A DNA stretch of 64,000 bases from Pelomonas parva (GTDB lineage: Bacteria; Pseudomonadota; Gammaproteobacteria; Burkholderiales; Burkholderiaceae_C): contig NZ_JBIGHV010000002.1 in assembly GCF_043555835.1 (NCBI RefSeq), positions 744,001 through 808,000 of the forward strand, read 5' to 3'. Position 1 is the stretch's first letter. Each line of letters opens with the position of its first letter. Positions 24,777-32,529 of this stretch are shown one piece after another. The notes below the pieces were generated by a model, which was given only the letters and a program-made list of their open reading frames with translations, was not told the origin of the DNA and did not search any database. A program made the position numbers and the translations under genes.

Positions 24777-27528
24777 ACGTGTACTTCGCGCTCACGTAGC
24801 CGTAACGCCCACGCGGGTCGGTGTAGCTGGGGTCGTAGCCCGACAGGAAGAACCAGGCCTGCTGCGAAAACGGCGGTGCCTTGTCGAACGCGTTCTGCAC
24901 TCCGGCGCGCAAGGTCAGCGCCTTGGTGGCCTCCCAGGCGGCGGACAGGTTCCACAGCGAATAGGCGCCCACCTTGCGGCCCGGCTTGCCGATGATGTGC
25001 TGGTCGTCGTAGCCCGACAGGTAGTTGTTGGACACCGTGGCCGAGAACGGGCCGCGCTCCCAGTCCAGGCTGACCGTGTGCCGCCAGCGCTGCACCACGC
25101 CGTCGTTGACGAAGCGGCCCAGGTTGCTGATGAACGGGTCGCCGTTGCCGGTCTGTTGGCTGGACTTCAAGGTCAGCGTGCCGTTCAGGCGCAGGCCGAA
25201 CTCGCCGAAGCCGGTCTTCATGCCGGACAGCACCACACCCAGGTCCACGCCCGAGATCTTCTGCTTGCCGCGGTTCTCCTTGACGAGGTCGATGGCGCAG
25301 ATGTCGAAGTCGTCCTCGTCGTAGTCGTCGGCGCAGTCGGCGGGCAGGTTGGTGGTGTCCCAGTAGCGGTGCACGAGCGAGCCGTACTTGTTCAGGTCCG
25401 ACAGGATCACGTCCACGCCCAGCGTGCTGATCAGGTTGCTCTTCTCTATGTGCCAGTAGTCGGCGTTCAGCGTCACCCCGCGCTGCGGTTCGAAGACGAC
25501 GCCGGCGGAGAACTGGCGCGACTTCTCGGGCTTGAGCTTGGGGTTGCTGTAGTGCAGCGTCGTCCACAGGTCCGAGCAGTCGGTGACCGTGTTGTCGGGG
25601 TCATCCGCCAGGCAGACCGGGTCGGTGACCGTGGCCGAGGACCCTTGCGTCAGCGGGCGGTAGAGGTCCGACATGCTGGGCGCGCGGAAGCCCTTGCCGA
25701 CCGAGGCGCGCAGCAGCAGCTCAGGGCTGGGCACGTAGCGCAGGCCGATCTTCGGGCTGGCCGCGCCGCCGCTGACCTGGTAGTGCTCGTAGCGCAGCGC
25801 GGCCTGCAGTTCGAGCTGCTTGGTGATGGGCGCGCTGATCTCGGTGAAGACGGCGCTGACCTTGCGCGACCTGCCGAAGTCGGTGTCAGGGCCTTGCGAG
25901 GACTCGCCGAGGATGAGGTCCTGCTTCAGCGCGTCGGACTGGTGGTAGTTCTGCTTCTCGCGGCGGAACTCGCCGCCGAAGGCCAGCGCCAGGTCGCCAC
26001 CCGCGAGCTTGGCGATGCCCTTGGAGGCCTTGAAGTCCAGGCTGTCCATGGTGCCCGTGGCGCGGCGAACCTCGCCGCGGATCTGCGCCTTCTCGTACAG
26101 CGCCAGGCCGGCCGCGCCGGAAGGACCGAAGGCATTGAGAATGCCGGCGGCAAAACCGTCCATGACCATCTGCTCGTCCAGATAGCCTTGGTAGTCGCGG
26201 TCGGAGACCTTGCTGGTGCTGTGGTTCAGCGCCCATTCATAGTCCCAGCCGCCCAGCAGGCCGTTCGTGCCCAGCACGAAGCGGTTGCCCGAGGACACCA
26301 GCTCGCTGGTGCGCAGGCCGGCCTCCTGCAGCCGGGTGCGCACGACGATGATGCGGCGCTCGTCGTCCGCGTCGAACGCGGCGATGCCGGTGGTCCTCAG
26401 CGCCGGCACCAGCGAGACGTCCATTTCCGCGTCGACGCGGTTGGGCGTGCCCGTGTAGAAGGTGCGTGCCCGTGCCAGCGACGCTTCGGCGAAGAACTGG
26501 TGGCCGCCGCCGAGGTTCAATACGCCACGGGTGAACAGGCTGCTCTTCCTGGACTTGGGGTACAGCTCGATGTCGCGCATGTAGTCGAAGGTGCAGCCGT
26601 CCACGCCGCCGATGCCGTCCGGCAGGTAGAGCGTGGCCGGTGCGCCGCAGCCGGTGGCAGCGGCCGGGTTGATGGTGTATTCGCTGATGACGTCCTTGCC
26701 ATTGGCCTTGAAGCCTTCATCGATCAGCAGGTCGCGTTGCTCCGACCCGGGCAGGTTCTGGTCCAGCAGGATGTTGCCGGGGAAGCCGGCGCTGGACAGC
26801 AGGTCCGGCAGCCGCCCGGGGATGTCCAGCTCTTTGATGAACTTGCGCCGCGACGCGTTCAGGCTGCTGGTCTTCTGCACGTCCAGCACGGCCATGACGT
26901 TGAAGCCGTCGCGCCCGTAGTCGCCAAAGCCACCCGCTACCGTCGCCGAGCGCTTGCTGGCGCCGCCCTCGCTGGTGTTGCCGGCCAGCACGTTGAGGTC
27001 CACGCCGCTGAAGTCCTTGCGCGTGATGAAGTTGATGACGCCGCCGATCGCGTCCGAACCGTACAGCGACGAGGCGCCGTCCAGCAGAATCTCGACGCGC
27101 TGGATGGCGGCCGCCGGGATGCTGTTCAGGTCCACGCCGGCCGCGTCGCCGGGTGATGCGAAGTTCGCCATGCGCCGGCCATTCAGCAGCACCAGCGTGG
27201 ACGACACACCCAGGCCGCGCAGGTTGGCGGCGTTGAAGCCCATCTGGTCTCTGAAACCCCCGAAGGCCACGCTGCCGCCGTCGGTCAGGTTGTTGGCGCC
27301 GGCGCTGAGGCGGGCGATCAGCTCGGCCGCCGTCGTCACGCCCGCCTTGTCGATGTCGGCCCGCGTGATGACCTGCACCGGCAGCGCCGTCTCGCCCTCG
27401 ATGCGCTTGATGGCCGTGCCGGTGACCTCGACGCGTTCGAGCTGGGACGACGACTGGGCCTGTGCGGCGTGGGCCAGCGCAAGCAGGGCCGTGGCGATGG
27501 CGACACGGGTGGGGCAGGGGATTCTCAT
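24769..27528 (-). CDS. TonB-dependent outer-membrane receptor
   Basis: Outer-membrane beta-barrel of 919 residues that takes up a large or scarce substrate using TonB energy. A signal peptide spans about 1-24 (VAIATALLALAHAAQAQ). The plug domain (about 35-160) contains LERVEVTGTAIKR, DIDKAGVTTAAELIARL, LRGLGVSSTLVLLNGRRM and VEILLDGASSLYGSDAIGGVINFITRK. The barrel ends with a C-terminal aromatic strand (YVSAKYTF-K). It has no N-terminal STN signalling domain, so it is not a FecR partner. It is divergent from the cyanophycinase-like genes across 176 bases, which hints at a shared substrate. Confidence 0.93.
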   Translation of the reverse strand: MRIPCPTRVAIATALLALAHAAQAQSSSQLERVEVTGTAIKRIEGETALPVQVITRADIDKAGVTTAAELIARLSAGANNLTDGGSVAFGGFRDQMGFNAANLRGLGVSSTLVLLNGRRMANFASPGDAAGVDLNSIPAAAIQRVEILLDGASSLYGSDAIGGVINFITRKDFSGVDLNVLAGNTSEGGASKRSATVAGGFGDYGRDGFNVMAVLDVQKTSSLNASRRKFIKELDIPGRLPDLLSSAGFPGNILLDQNLPGSEQRDLLIDEGFKANGKDVISEYTINPAAATGCGAPATLYLPDGIGGVDGCTFDYMRDIELYPKSRKSSLFTRGVLNLGGGHQFFAEASLARARTFYTGTPNRVDAEMDVSLVPALRTTGIAAFDADDERRIIVVRTRLQEAGLRTSELVSSGNRFVLGTNGLLGGWDYEWALNHSTSKVSDRDYQGYLDEQMVMDGFAAGILNAFGPSGAAGLALYEKAQIRGEVRRATGTMDSLDFKASKGIAKLAGGDLALAFGGEFRREKQNYHQSDALKQDLILGESSQGPDTDFGRSRKVSAVFTEISAPITKQLELQAALRYEHYQVSGGAASPKIGLRYVPSPELLLRASVGKGFRAPSMSDLYRPLTQGSSATVTDPVCLADDPDNTVTDCSDLWTTLHYSNPKLKPEKSRQFSAGVVFEPQRGVTLNADYWHIEKSNLISTLGVDVILSDLNKYGSLVHRYWDTTNLPADCADDYDEDDFDICAIDLVKENRGKQKISGVDLGVVLSGMKTGFGEFGLRLNGTLTLKSSQQTGNGDPFISNLGRFVNDGVVQRWRHTVSLDWERGPFSATVSNNYLSGYDDQHIIGKPGRKVGAYSLWNLSAAWEATKALTLRAGVQNAFDKAPPFSQQAWFFLSGYDPSYTDPRGRYGYVSAKYTFK

Positions 27529-27704
27529 GAGCAGGCTCCGGGGGCGGCGGGATTCGCGCGAGTCTAGGCACGGCGCAGCTAGCAGCCGGTTGTCAGTGGT
27601 GAGATCGTCTCGCCCGCGCCACGCCATGGCTGCTTCGAGCTAGGGGCGAATCCGTCACAGGGGCTCTGTCATCATGCGGGCTCTGACCAAGGAGGGTTGT
27701 GGGC

Positions 27705-29144
27705 ATGAGGGCATGGATCTGGGCTGGCGTGGTGACGATGGCGGTGGCCATGGGCGTGCAGGCGGCCCCGCCGACGACGGCCGGCACGACGGCGCAGAAC
27801 TCCCGCGCCGCGCGCCCCGCCGCACCGGCGCCGCGCGCAACGCCGCCAGCGGCGGCCGCCACGCCGGTCACCGAGGTGGCGCCGGCCCCCGAGCCCGAAC
27901 CGGCCATCCGCGGCTATGCCGTGCCCATCGGCGGGGCGCTGAAGGCGGACAACGACGAGGTCTGGCAGCGCATCGTGCAGCTGGCCGGCGGCAAGGGCGC
28001 ACGCTTCGTCGTTTTCGGCACCGCCAGTGAAGACCCCGAAGCCAGCGCCAAGCAGGTCGTGGACTTGCTGCAGCGGCGCGGCGCCGTCGCCGAGGCCTTG
28101 CCGGTGGCGCCCAAGTTCCTGTGGGTGGACCTGAACAAGGTCGTGCGCGACCGGGCCCTGATCGCCAAAGTCAAGGCGGCCCGGGGCATCTTCTTCACCG
28201 GTGGCACGCAGGAGCGCATCGTCGACGTGCTGCAGCCCGACGGTCAGAGCACGCCGATGCTGGAGGCCATCTGGGAGGTCTACCGCAAGGGCGGCGTCGT
28301 CGCCGGCACGTCGGCGGGCGCAGCCATCATGAGCACCATCATGTTCCGCGATGCGCCCAGCGTCATGAACATCCTCAAGGGCCGCTTCGCCGACGGCAAG
28401 CAGGTGGACCGCGGCCTGGGCTTCGTCGGCCCGCACCTGTTCGTCGACCAGCACTTCCTCAAGCGGGGACGCTTCGGCCGCATGATCCCGGTGATGATGG
28501 CAAAGGGCTACAAGCTCGGCCTGGGCGTGGACGAGAACACGGCGGCCATCATCCGCGGCGAGGAGATCGAGGTCATCGGCGACCGCGGCGCGATGGTCGT
28601 GGACCTGACCGAGGCCACGAGCGACACCACGCTGGGCGCGTTCAACGTGCAGGGCGCGCGACTGTCCTACCTGGAGCATGGCGACCGCTATCACATGCGC
28701 GCCCGCTCGACGACGCCGTCGGCGCCCAAGCTGCGCGGCGAGACGCACGACCCCGAGTCGCCGAACTTCAAGCCCTACTACACCGAGGACGTCTTCCACC
28801 TCGACATGCTGGGCGACTCGACCATCTCCAGCGCCATGGGCCGGCTCATCGACAGCGTGCGCAAGGAGGTCAAGGGCCTGGCCTTCGACGTGCTGCCACG
28901 CGCCAACGACCCGCTGGCCGAGCTGGGCTTCCTGTTCCGCCTCTACAAGGGCTCGGACTCGCTGGGCTGGAGCACCGAGGAGTTCGGCGGTGAGCAGTTC
29001 ACGGTGACCAACCTCTACCTGGACATCACGCCCGTGCGCCTGCCGATGCCGCTGTATGGCGGCTGGGCGGGGCCGGCCAAGATATCGCCGCCCGTCGTGC
29101 CGGCCACGACGGCGCCGCCGGCACAGGCGCCGTCTGGGCAATAG
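27705..29144 (+). CDS. Cyanophycinase-like peptidase (S51), exported
   Basis: Serine peptidase of the S51 family, which cleaves cyanophycin (beta-Asp-Arg polymer) to dipeptides. The first 20 residues form a signal peptide (WIWAGVVTMAVAMGVQA), followed by a low-complexity Ala/Pro linker to about 65. The S51 core is at about 70-340: nucleophile Ser203 (AGTSAGAA), His in VDQHFLKRGRFGRM and Glu in GLGVDENTAA. A C-terminal extension of about 130 residues goes beyond the classical enzyme. I chose ATG 27705 (AAGGAGGG is 8-9 bases upstream) over GTG 27699. Polymer specificity is not proven. Confidence 0.88.
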   Translation: MRAWIWAGVVTMAVAMGVQAAPPTTAGTTAQNSRAARPAAPAPRATPPAAAATPVTEVAPAPEPEPAIRGYAVPIGGALKADNDEVWQRIVQLAGGKGARFVVFGTASEDPEASAKQVVDLLQRRGAVAEALPVAPKFLWVDLNKVVRDRALIAKVKAARGIFFTGGTQERIVDVLQPDGQSTPMLEAIWEVYRKGGVVAGTSAGAAIMSTIMFRDAPSVMNILKGRFADGKQVDRGLGFVGPHLFVDQHFLKRGRFGRMIPVMMAKGYKLGLGVDENTAAIIRGEEIEVIGDRGAMVVDLTEATSDTTLGAFNVQGARLSYLEHGDRYHMRARSTTPSAPKLRGETHDPESPNFKPYYTEDVFHLDMLGDSTISSAMGRLIDSVRKEVKGLAFDVLPRANDPLAELGFLFRLYKGSDSLGWSTEEFGGEQFTVTNLYLDITPVRLPMPLYGGWAGPAKISPPVVPATTAPPAQAPSGQ

Positions 29145-29166
29145 CCGGCGACGGCTCCGCGATCCA

Positions 29167-30372
29167 TTGCAGACATTTCCTCAAGCCGGCAGCGGCACCG
29201 TCGTCGTCATCGGCGGCGCGCTGAAAGCCGACAGTGATGCCGTCTGGCAGCGCGTCGTCGACGAGGCCGGCGGCGCAGGCGCGCCTATCGCCGTCTTCCC
29301 CACGGCCGCCTACGAGCCCGAGCGCATCGCCGCCCAGATCGTCGCGGCGCTGAGCCGCTGCGGCGCCGTCGCCGAGGTCATCCCCATCGCGCCTCATCTC
29401 ACTGGCGTTGACCTGCAGGCCCGCCTGCACGACCCGGCGCTGATCGCCCGCGTGGCCGCCAGCCGTGCGGTGTTCTTCTCGGGCGGCGCGCAGGAGTATG
29501 TCGTCGACACGCTGCAGCCCGGCGGCCAGCCCACGGCCATGCTGGAGGCCATCCGCAGCGTGTTCGCGGCCGGTGGCGTCATCGCCGGGACCAGCGCAGG
29601 CGCGGCTGCCATGAGCCGGGTGATGTTCCGCGACGCGATGGACAACATCGCCGTGCTCAAGGGCCTGTGGCGGCCGGGGCGCGAGTACGACCGCGGCCTG
29701 GGCTTCCTGCGCGACGGGCTGCTCATCGACCAGCATTTCCTGCGCCGCGGCCGCATCGGCCGCATGCTGCCGGCGCTGCATTTCCTCGGCTGCCGCCTGG
29801 GCCTGGGCGTGGACGAGAACGCGGCCGTCGTCATCCAGGGCGCGCAGCTGGAGGTGATCGGCGGCAGCGGCGCGATGCTCGTCGATCTCGGCGAGGCCAC
29901 GCACGATGCCGCGCTGCCGGCCTTCAACCTGCGCGGCGCGCGGCTGTCCTACCTCGACGCGGGCGACCGCCACGACCTCGACAGCGGCGTGACGACGCCT
30001 GCGCCGCACAAGCTGCAGGGCGCGTGCATCGACCCGGCCGCGCCGGGTTTCAAGCCCGCTGACCTGCCGGGCCGCTACTTCATGGACATCCTCGGCGACG
30101 GCTGCATGCTGGCCGCCATGACGCAGTTGCTCGAAGGGCCCGAGCCCGAGGTGCTCGGCCTGGCCTACCGCGCCCATCCGACGGCGCGCGAACCCCTGCC
30201 CGACGTTGGCTTCGAGTTCCGCCTGCATCGCGGGCCGGGCCTGGTCGGCTGGCGCCTCGCTACACCCGGCAGCCAGGGCTGCACCGTGCTTGGTGCGCGG
30301 CTCGACGTGACCCCCGTGCGCGTCGCCAGCCCGCTGTACACGCCGCTGCTGGCTGCTGCGGGCCAGCCGTGA
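29167..30372 (+). CDS. Second cyanophycinase-like peptidase (S51), cytosolic
   Basis: Paralogue of the preceding gene, lacking a signal peptide: the protein begins MQTFPQAGSGTVVVIGGALKADSD. Catalytic residues match, with Ser143 in AGTSAGAA, His in IDQHFLRRGRIGRM and Glu in GLGVDENAAV. The same C-terminal extension is present. I start it at TTG 29167, 22 bases after the previous stop, as no ATG or GTG fits; the ribosome site is weak. Close similarity to its neighbour suggests tandem duplication and then different localisation, 401 residues here. Confidence 0.85.
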   Translation: MQTFPQAGSGTVVVIGGALKADSDAVWQRVVDEAGGAGAPIAVFPTAAYEPERIAAQIVAALSRCGAVAEVIPIAPHLTGVDLQARLHDPALIARVAASRAVFFSGGAQEYVVDTLQPGGQPTAMLEAIRSVFAAGGVIAGTSAGAAAMSRVMFRDAMDNIAVLKGLWRPGREYDRGLGFLRDGLLIDQHFLRRGRIGRMLPALHFLGCRLGLGVDENAAVVIQGAQLEVIGGSGAMLVDLGEATHDAALPAFNLRGARLSYLDAGDRHDLDSGVTTPAPHKLQGACIDPAAPGFKPADLPGRYFMDILGDGCMLAAMTQLLEGPEPEVLGLAYRAHPTAREPLPDVGFEFRLHRGPGLVGWRLATPGSQGCTVLGARLDVTPVRVASPLYTPLLAAAGQP

Positions 30373-30430
30373 GGGCATGCGCCGTGTTTTCGGGTTCACA
30401 CTGCGCCTACCTGACAACGAAGGAGACCGC

Positions 30431-30835
30431 ATGAAGAAGATCATCCTTAGCCTGGCCGCCACGCTGCTCGCCGGGGCGGCCCAGGCCACCGACGTCGGCG
30501 TGTCCGTGCAGATCGGCCAGCCCGGCTTCTATGGCCGCATCGACATCGGCAACACCGCGCCGCCCGCCGTCGTGCTGCGCGAGCCGGTGTGGGTGCAGCG
30601 CCGGCCGGTGCATGTCGAGCCCGTCTACATGCGCATCCCGCCCGGCCACCAGAAGAACTGGGCCAAGCACTGCGCTCGCTACAACGCCTGCGGCACGCCG
30701 GTCTACTTCGTCCGCGAGGACTGGTATGAGCAGCGCTACAGCCGCCATGACCATGGCGGAAAGGGCCACGACAAGGGCCATGACAAGGGCAAGGGGCATG
30801 GCAAGGACAAGGAAAGAGGCAAGGGCAAGGACTGA
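30431..30835 (+). CDS. Small exported protein with charged repeat tail
   Basis: Protein of 134 residues, with a signal peptide (MKKIILSLAATLLAGAAQA) and a good ribosome site (AAGGAGA). The middle (DVGVSVQIGQPGFYGRIDIG ... PPGHQKNWAKHCARYNACGTPVYFVREDWY) is of a type I have seen in many Burkholderiales, function unknown. Two cysteines could form a disulfide. The last 35 residues are a Lys/Gly/His/Asp repeat (H-D-K-G-K-G-H-G-K), which may bind metal or nucleic acid or be a disordered tail. The gene stands alone between the cyanophycinase and ybaK genes. Confidence 0.82.
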   Translation: MKKIILSLAATLLAGAAQATDVGVSVQIGQPGFYGRIDIGNTAPPAVVLREPVWVQRRPVHVEPVYMRIPPGHQKNWAKHCARYNACGTPVYFVREDWYEQRYSRHDHGGKGHDKGHDKGKGHGKDKERGKGKD

Positions 30836-30861
30836 GCAGGCGCCGCGAGACAATCGCGGCC

Positions 30862-31374
30862 ATGGCTGAACTCGACCCCCGCGACATCCGACCCGAAGGC
30901 TTCCTGCGCGTCAGCGCCACGCTTGCCGCGCTGGAGCACCCGCACCGCCCGCTGTGGCTGGATGTGGCCGCCCGCACCGCGCAGGAGGCGGCCGATGCGC
31001 TGGGCGTGTCGCTGGGCCAGATCGCCAAGTCAGTCGTCTTCCGCCGCAAGGCCGATGACGCCGCCGTGCTCGTCATCACCTCGGGCGACAAGCGCGTCGA
31101 CGAGGCCAAACTCAAGCCGCACACCGGCCCACTGGGCCGCGCGGATGCCGACTTCGTCAAGGCGCGCACGGGCTTCTCCATCGGCGGCGTGTCTCCTGCC
31201 GGTTTCGCGCCCGCCGACGGCGCCGCACCGCCGCAGCTCTTCATCGACCGCGAGCTGTTCCGCTTCGACATCGTCTGGGCCGCTGCGGGCCACCCGAACG
31301 GCGTGTTCAAGCTGACCCCGGCCGAGCTGGAGAAGCTGACCGGCGCGCCCGTCATCGACGTGGTGCAGGCATGA
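30862..31374 (+). CDS. YbaK/EbsC-type aminoacyl-tRNA deacylase
   Basis: Editing-domain protein (PF04073) that hydrolyses mischarged tRNA such as Cys-tRNA(Pro). The 170 residues contain the fold markers IAKSVVFRRKADDAAVLVITSGDKRVDE, the conserved Lys-containing turn, and FSIGGVSPAGFAP near the pocket. It lacks the classical E. coli YbaK N-terminus and fits the broader ProX/YbaK superfamily, so exact tRNA specificity is open. The dispersed repeat starts five bases after the stop. Confidence 0.9.
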   Translation: MAELDPRDIRPEGFLRVSATLAALEHPHRPLWLDVAARTAQEAADALGVSLGQIAKSVVFRRKADDAAVLVITSGDKRVDEAKLKPHTGPLGRADADFVKARTGFSIGGVSPAGFAPADGAAPPQLFIDRELFRFDIVWAAAGHPNGVFKLTPAELEKLTGAPVIDVVQA

Positions 31375-31378
31375 CGCG

Positions 31379-31456
31379 GACCGAGCGCCGGGCCGCCCCA
31401 AGCCGGGCCGGCATCCCCTCGGGGGATCGCCTCGCGTACCCGCGAGGCGAGGGGCT
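31379..31456 (+). repeat. Dispersed hairpin-rich intergenic repeat, copy 1
   Basis: The unit begins CCGAGCGCCGGGCCGC-CCCAAGCCGG and ends GGCGAGGGGC. The interior forms two hairpins: ATCCCC/GGGGAT (31413-31427) and the perfect CGCCTCGCG / CGCGAGGCG with loop TACC (31428-31449). A related unit lies inverted at 50153-50287. It lies between ybaK and the DUF1289 gene. Its last bases overlap the ribosome site of the latter. Confidence 0.75.
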
Positions 31457-31459
31457 GTG

Positions 31460-31684
31460 ATGCCGCAGGCAGTTGCTTCGCCTTGCGTCAACGTCTGCGA
31501 GATGGACGCCGCCAGCGGCTGGTGCCGGGGCTGCGCGCGGCGGCTGGACGAGATCGCCGGCTGGGGCAGCGCGCCCGAGGGTCGGCAGCGTCAGATCCTG
31601 ACCCAACTCCCGGAGCGCCGCGCCGCCTTGCAGCGCAGCGGCCTGTGGCTGGGCCCGGAGCATTCTGAGGAGTACGCGCCTTGA
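31460..31684 (+). CDS. DUF1289 small cysteine-cluster protein
   Basis: Protein of 74 residues of the DUF1289 family (PF06945), function unknown. The four-cysteine pattern C-V-N-V-C ... W-C-R-G-C-A-R (SPCVNVCEMDAASGWCRGC) suggests a metal site. ATG 31460 follows GTG 31457, and AGGGG upstream suits either. Its stop overlaps the TTG start of the next gene (TTGA), so the pair is coupled. Confidence 0.9.
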   Translation: MPQAVASPCVNVCEMDAASGWCRGCARRLDEIAGWGSAPEGRQRQILTQLPERRAALQRSGLWLGPEHSEEYAP

Positions 31685-32340
31685 AGCAGCTGACCTTCTA
31701 CTTCGACCCCATCTCGCCCTACGCGGCACTGGCCTTCGAGGCGCTGCCCGAGGCGCTGGCCGGCCACAGCGTCGAGGTGGTCTACAAGCCCATCCTGTTC
31801 GCGGCGCTGCTGCAGGCGCTGGGGCAGAAGGGGCCGGCCGAGATCGAGGCCAAGCGCCGCTGGACCTTCCGGCAAGTGGCCTGGTTGGCGCACGCGCAAG
31901 GCGTGGTGCTGGACCCGCCGGCCCAGCATCCCTTCAACCCGCTGCCGCTGTTGCGCCTGGCGTGGGCCTGCGCGGCGCCGGAGGGCCAGCCGGGCGACAC
32001 GCCGGGGCGCTGGGTCGTCGAGCAGCTCTTCCATCACGTCTGGCGCGGCGCCGGGGCCGATGCCAATGACGCGGCCCGCCTGGCCGCGCTGACCGAGCGC
32101 CTCGCGCCGGCGCAGGAGCCGGCCGGCGACGCGGTCAAGCAGCGCCTGCGCAGCGAGACCGAAGCGGCCCTGCATCTGGGCGTGTTCGGCGTGCCTAGCG
32201 TCGAGTTCGAGGGGCGTCTGTTCTGGGGCCAGGACGCGCTGCCCATGCTGCGCGCGGCGCTGGCCGGCGACCCCTGGTTTAGCAGCGGCGCGTGGGAGGC
32301 GGCGGCGCAACCGAGGCCTGGCATCGCCCGGCGCCACTGA
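31681..32340 (+). CDS. DsbA-like 2-hydroxychromene-2-carboxylate isomerase
   Basis: Thioredoxin-fold protein (PF01323) of the HCCA isomerase/GST-kappa group. These use glutathione in aromatic degradation, though many homologues have no proven substrate. The start FYFDPISPYAALAFEALP carries Ser in place of a CxxC active site, as in isomerases. FGVPSVEFEGRLFWGQDALPML near the C-terminus is typical. It begins with TTG at 31681, overlapping the previous stop. Length is 219 residues. Confidence 0.88.
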   Translation: MKQLTFYFDPISPYAALAFEALPEALAGHSVEVVYKPILFAALLQALGQKGPAEIEAKRRWTFRQVAWLAHAQGVVLDPPAQHPFNPLPLLRLAWACAAPEGQPGDTPGRWVVEQLFHHVWRGAGADANDAARLAALTERLAPAQEPAGDAVKQRLRSETEAALHLGVFGVPSVEFEGRLFWGQDALPMLRAALAGDPWFSSGAWEAAAQPRPGIARRH

Positions 32341-32484
32341 CGCAGGCACTCTCGGGACTTACCCGCGACAGGGTCCCAATCTCGCATTGAGAAACGCCGT
32401 ATCCGGGTTGCTGCGGGGTTTGTCAGTTTCGGTGCAGGCCGGCGTCAGAACACGGTCAGAGGAACGCTGAATAGTCGCGCTGCC

Positions 32485-32505
32485 GGGCCATCCGTCGGAT
32501 GGCCC
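32485..32505. promoter_or_regulatory. 21-base palindrome in transporter leader
   Basis: GGGCCATCCG-T-CGGATGGCCC is a perfect inverted repeat, 24 bases before the ATG of the MFS gene and just upstream of its ribosome site (ACGGAGA, 32513-32519). It could be a repressor operator or an mRNA hairpin. No T run follows, so it is not a simple terminator. Confidence 0.5.
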
Positions 32506-32529
32506 CACAACAGACGGAGACTTTTCAAC

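Noticed and set aside
24997..27156. A 719-codon open frame antisense to the TonB receptor gene
   Set aside because: Val/Gln/Ala-rich nonsense translation without ribosome site; the receptor on the minus strand is certain.
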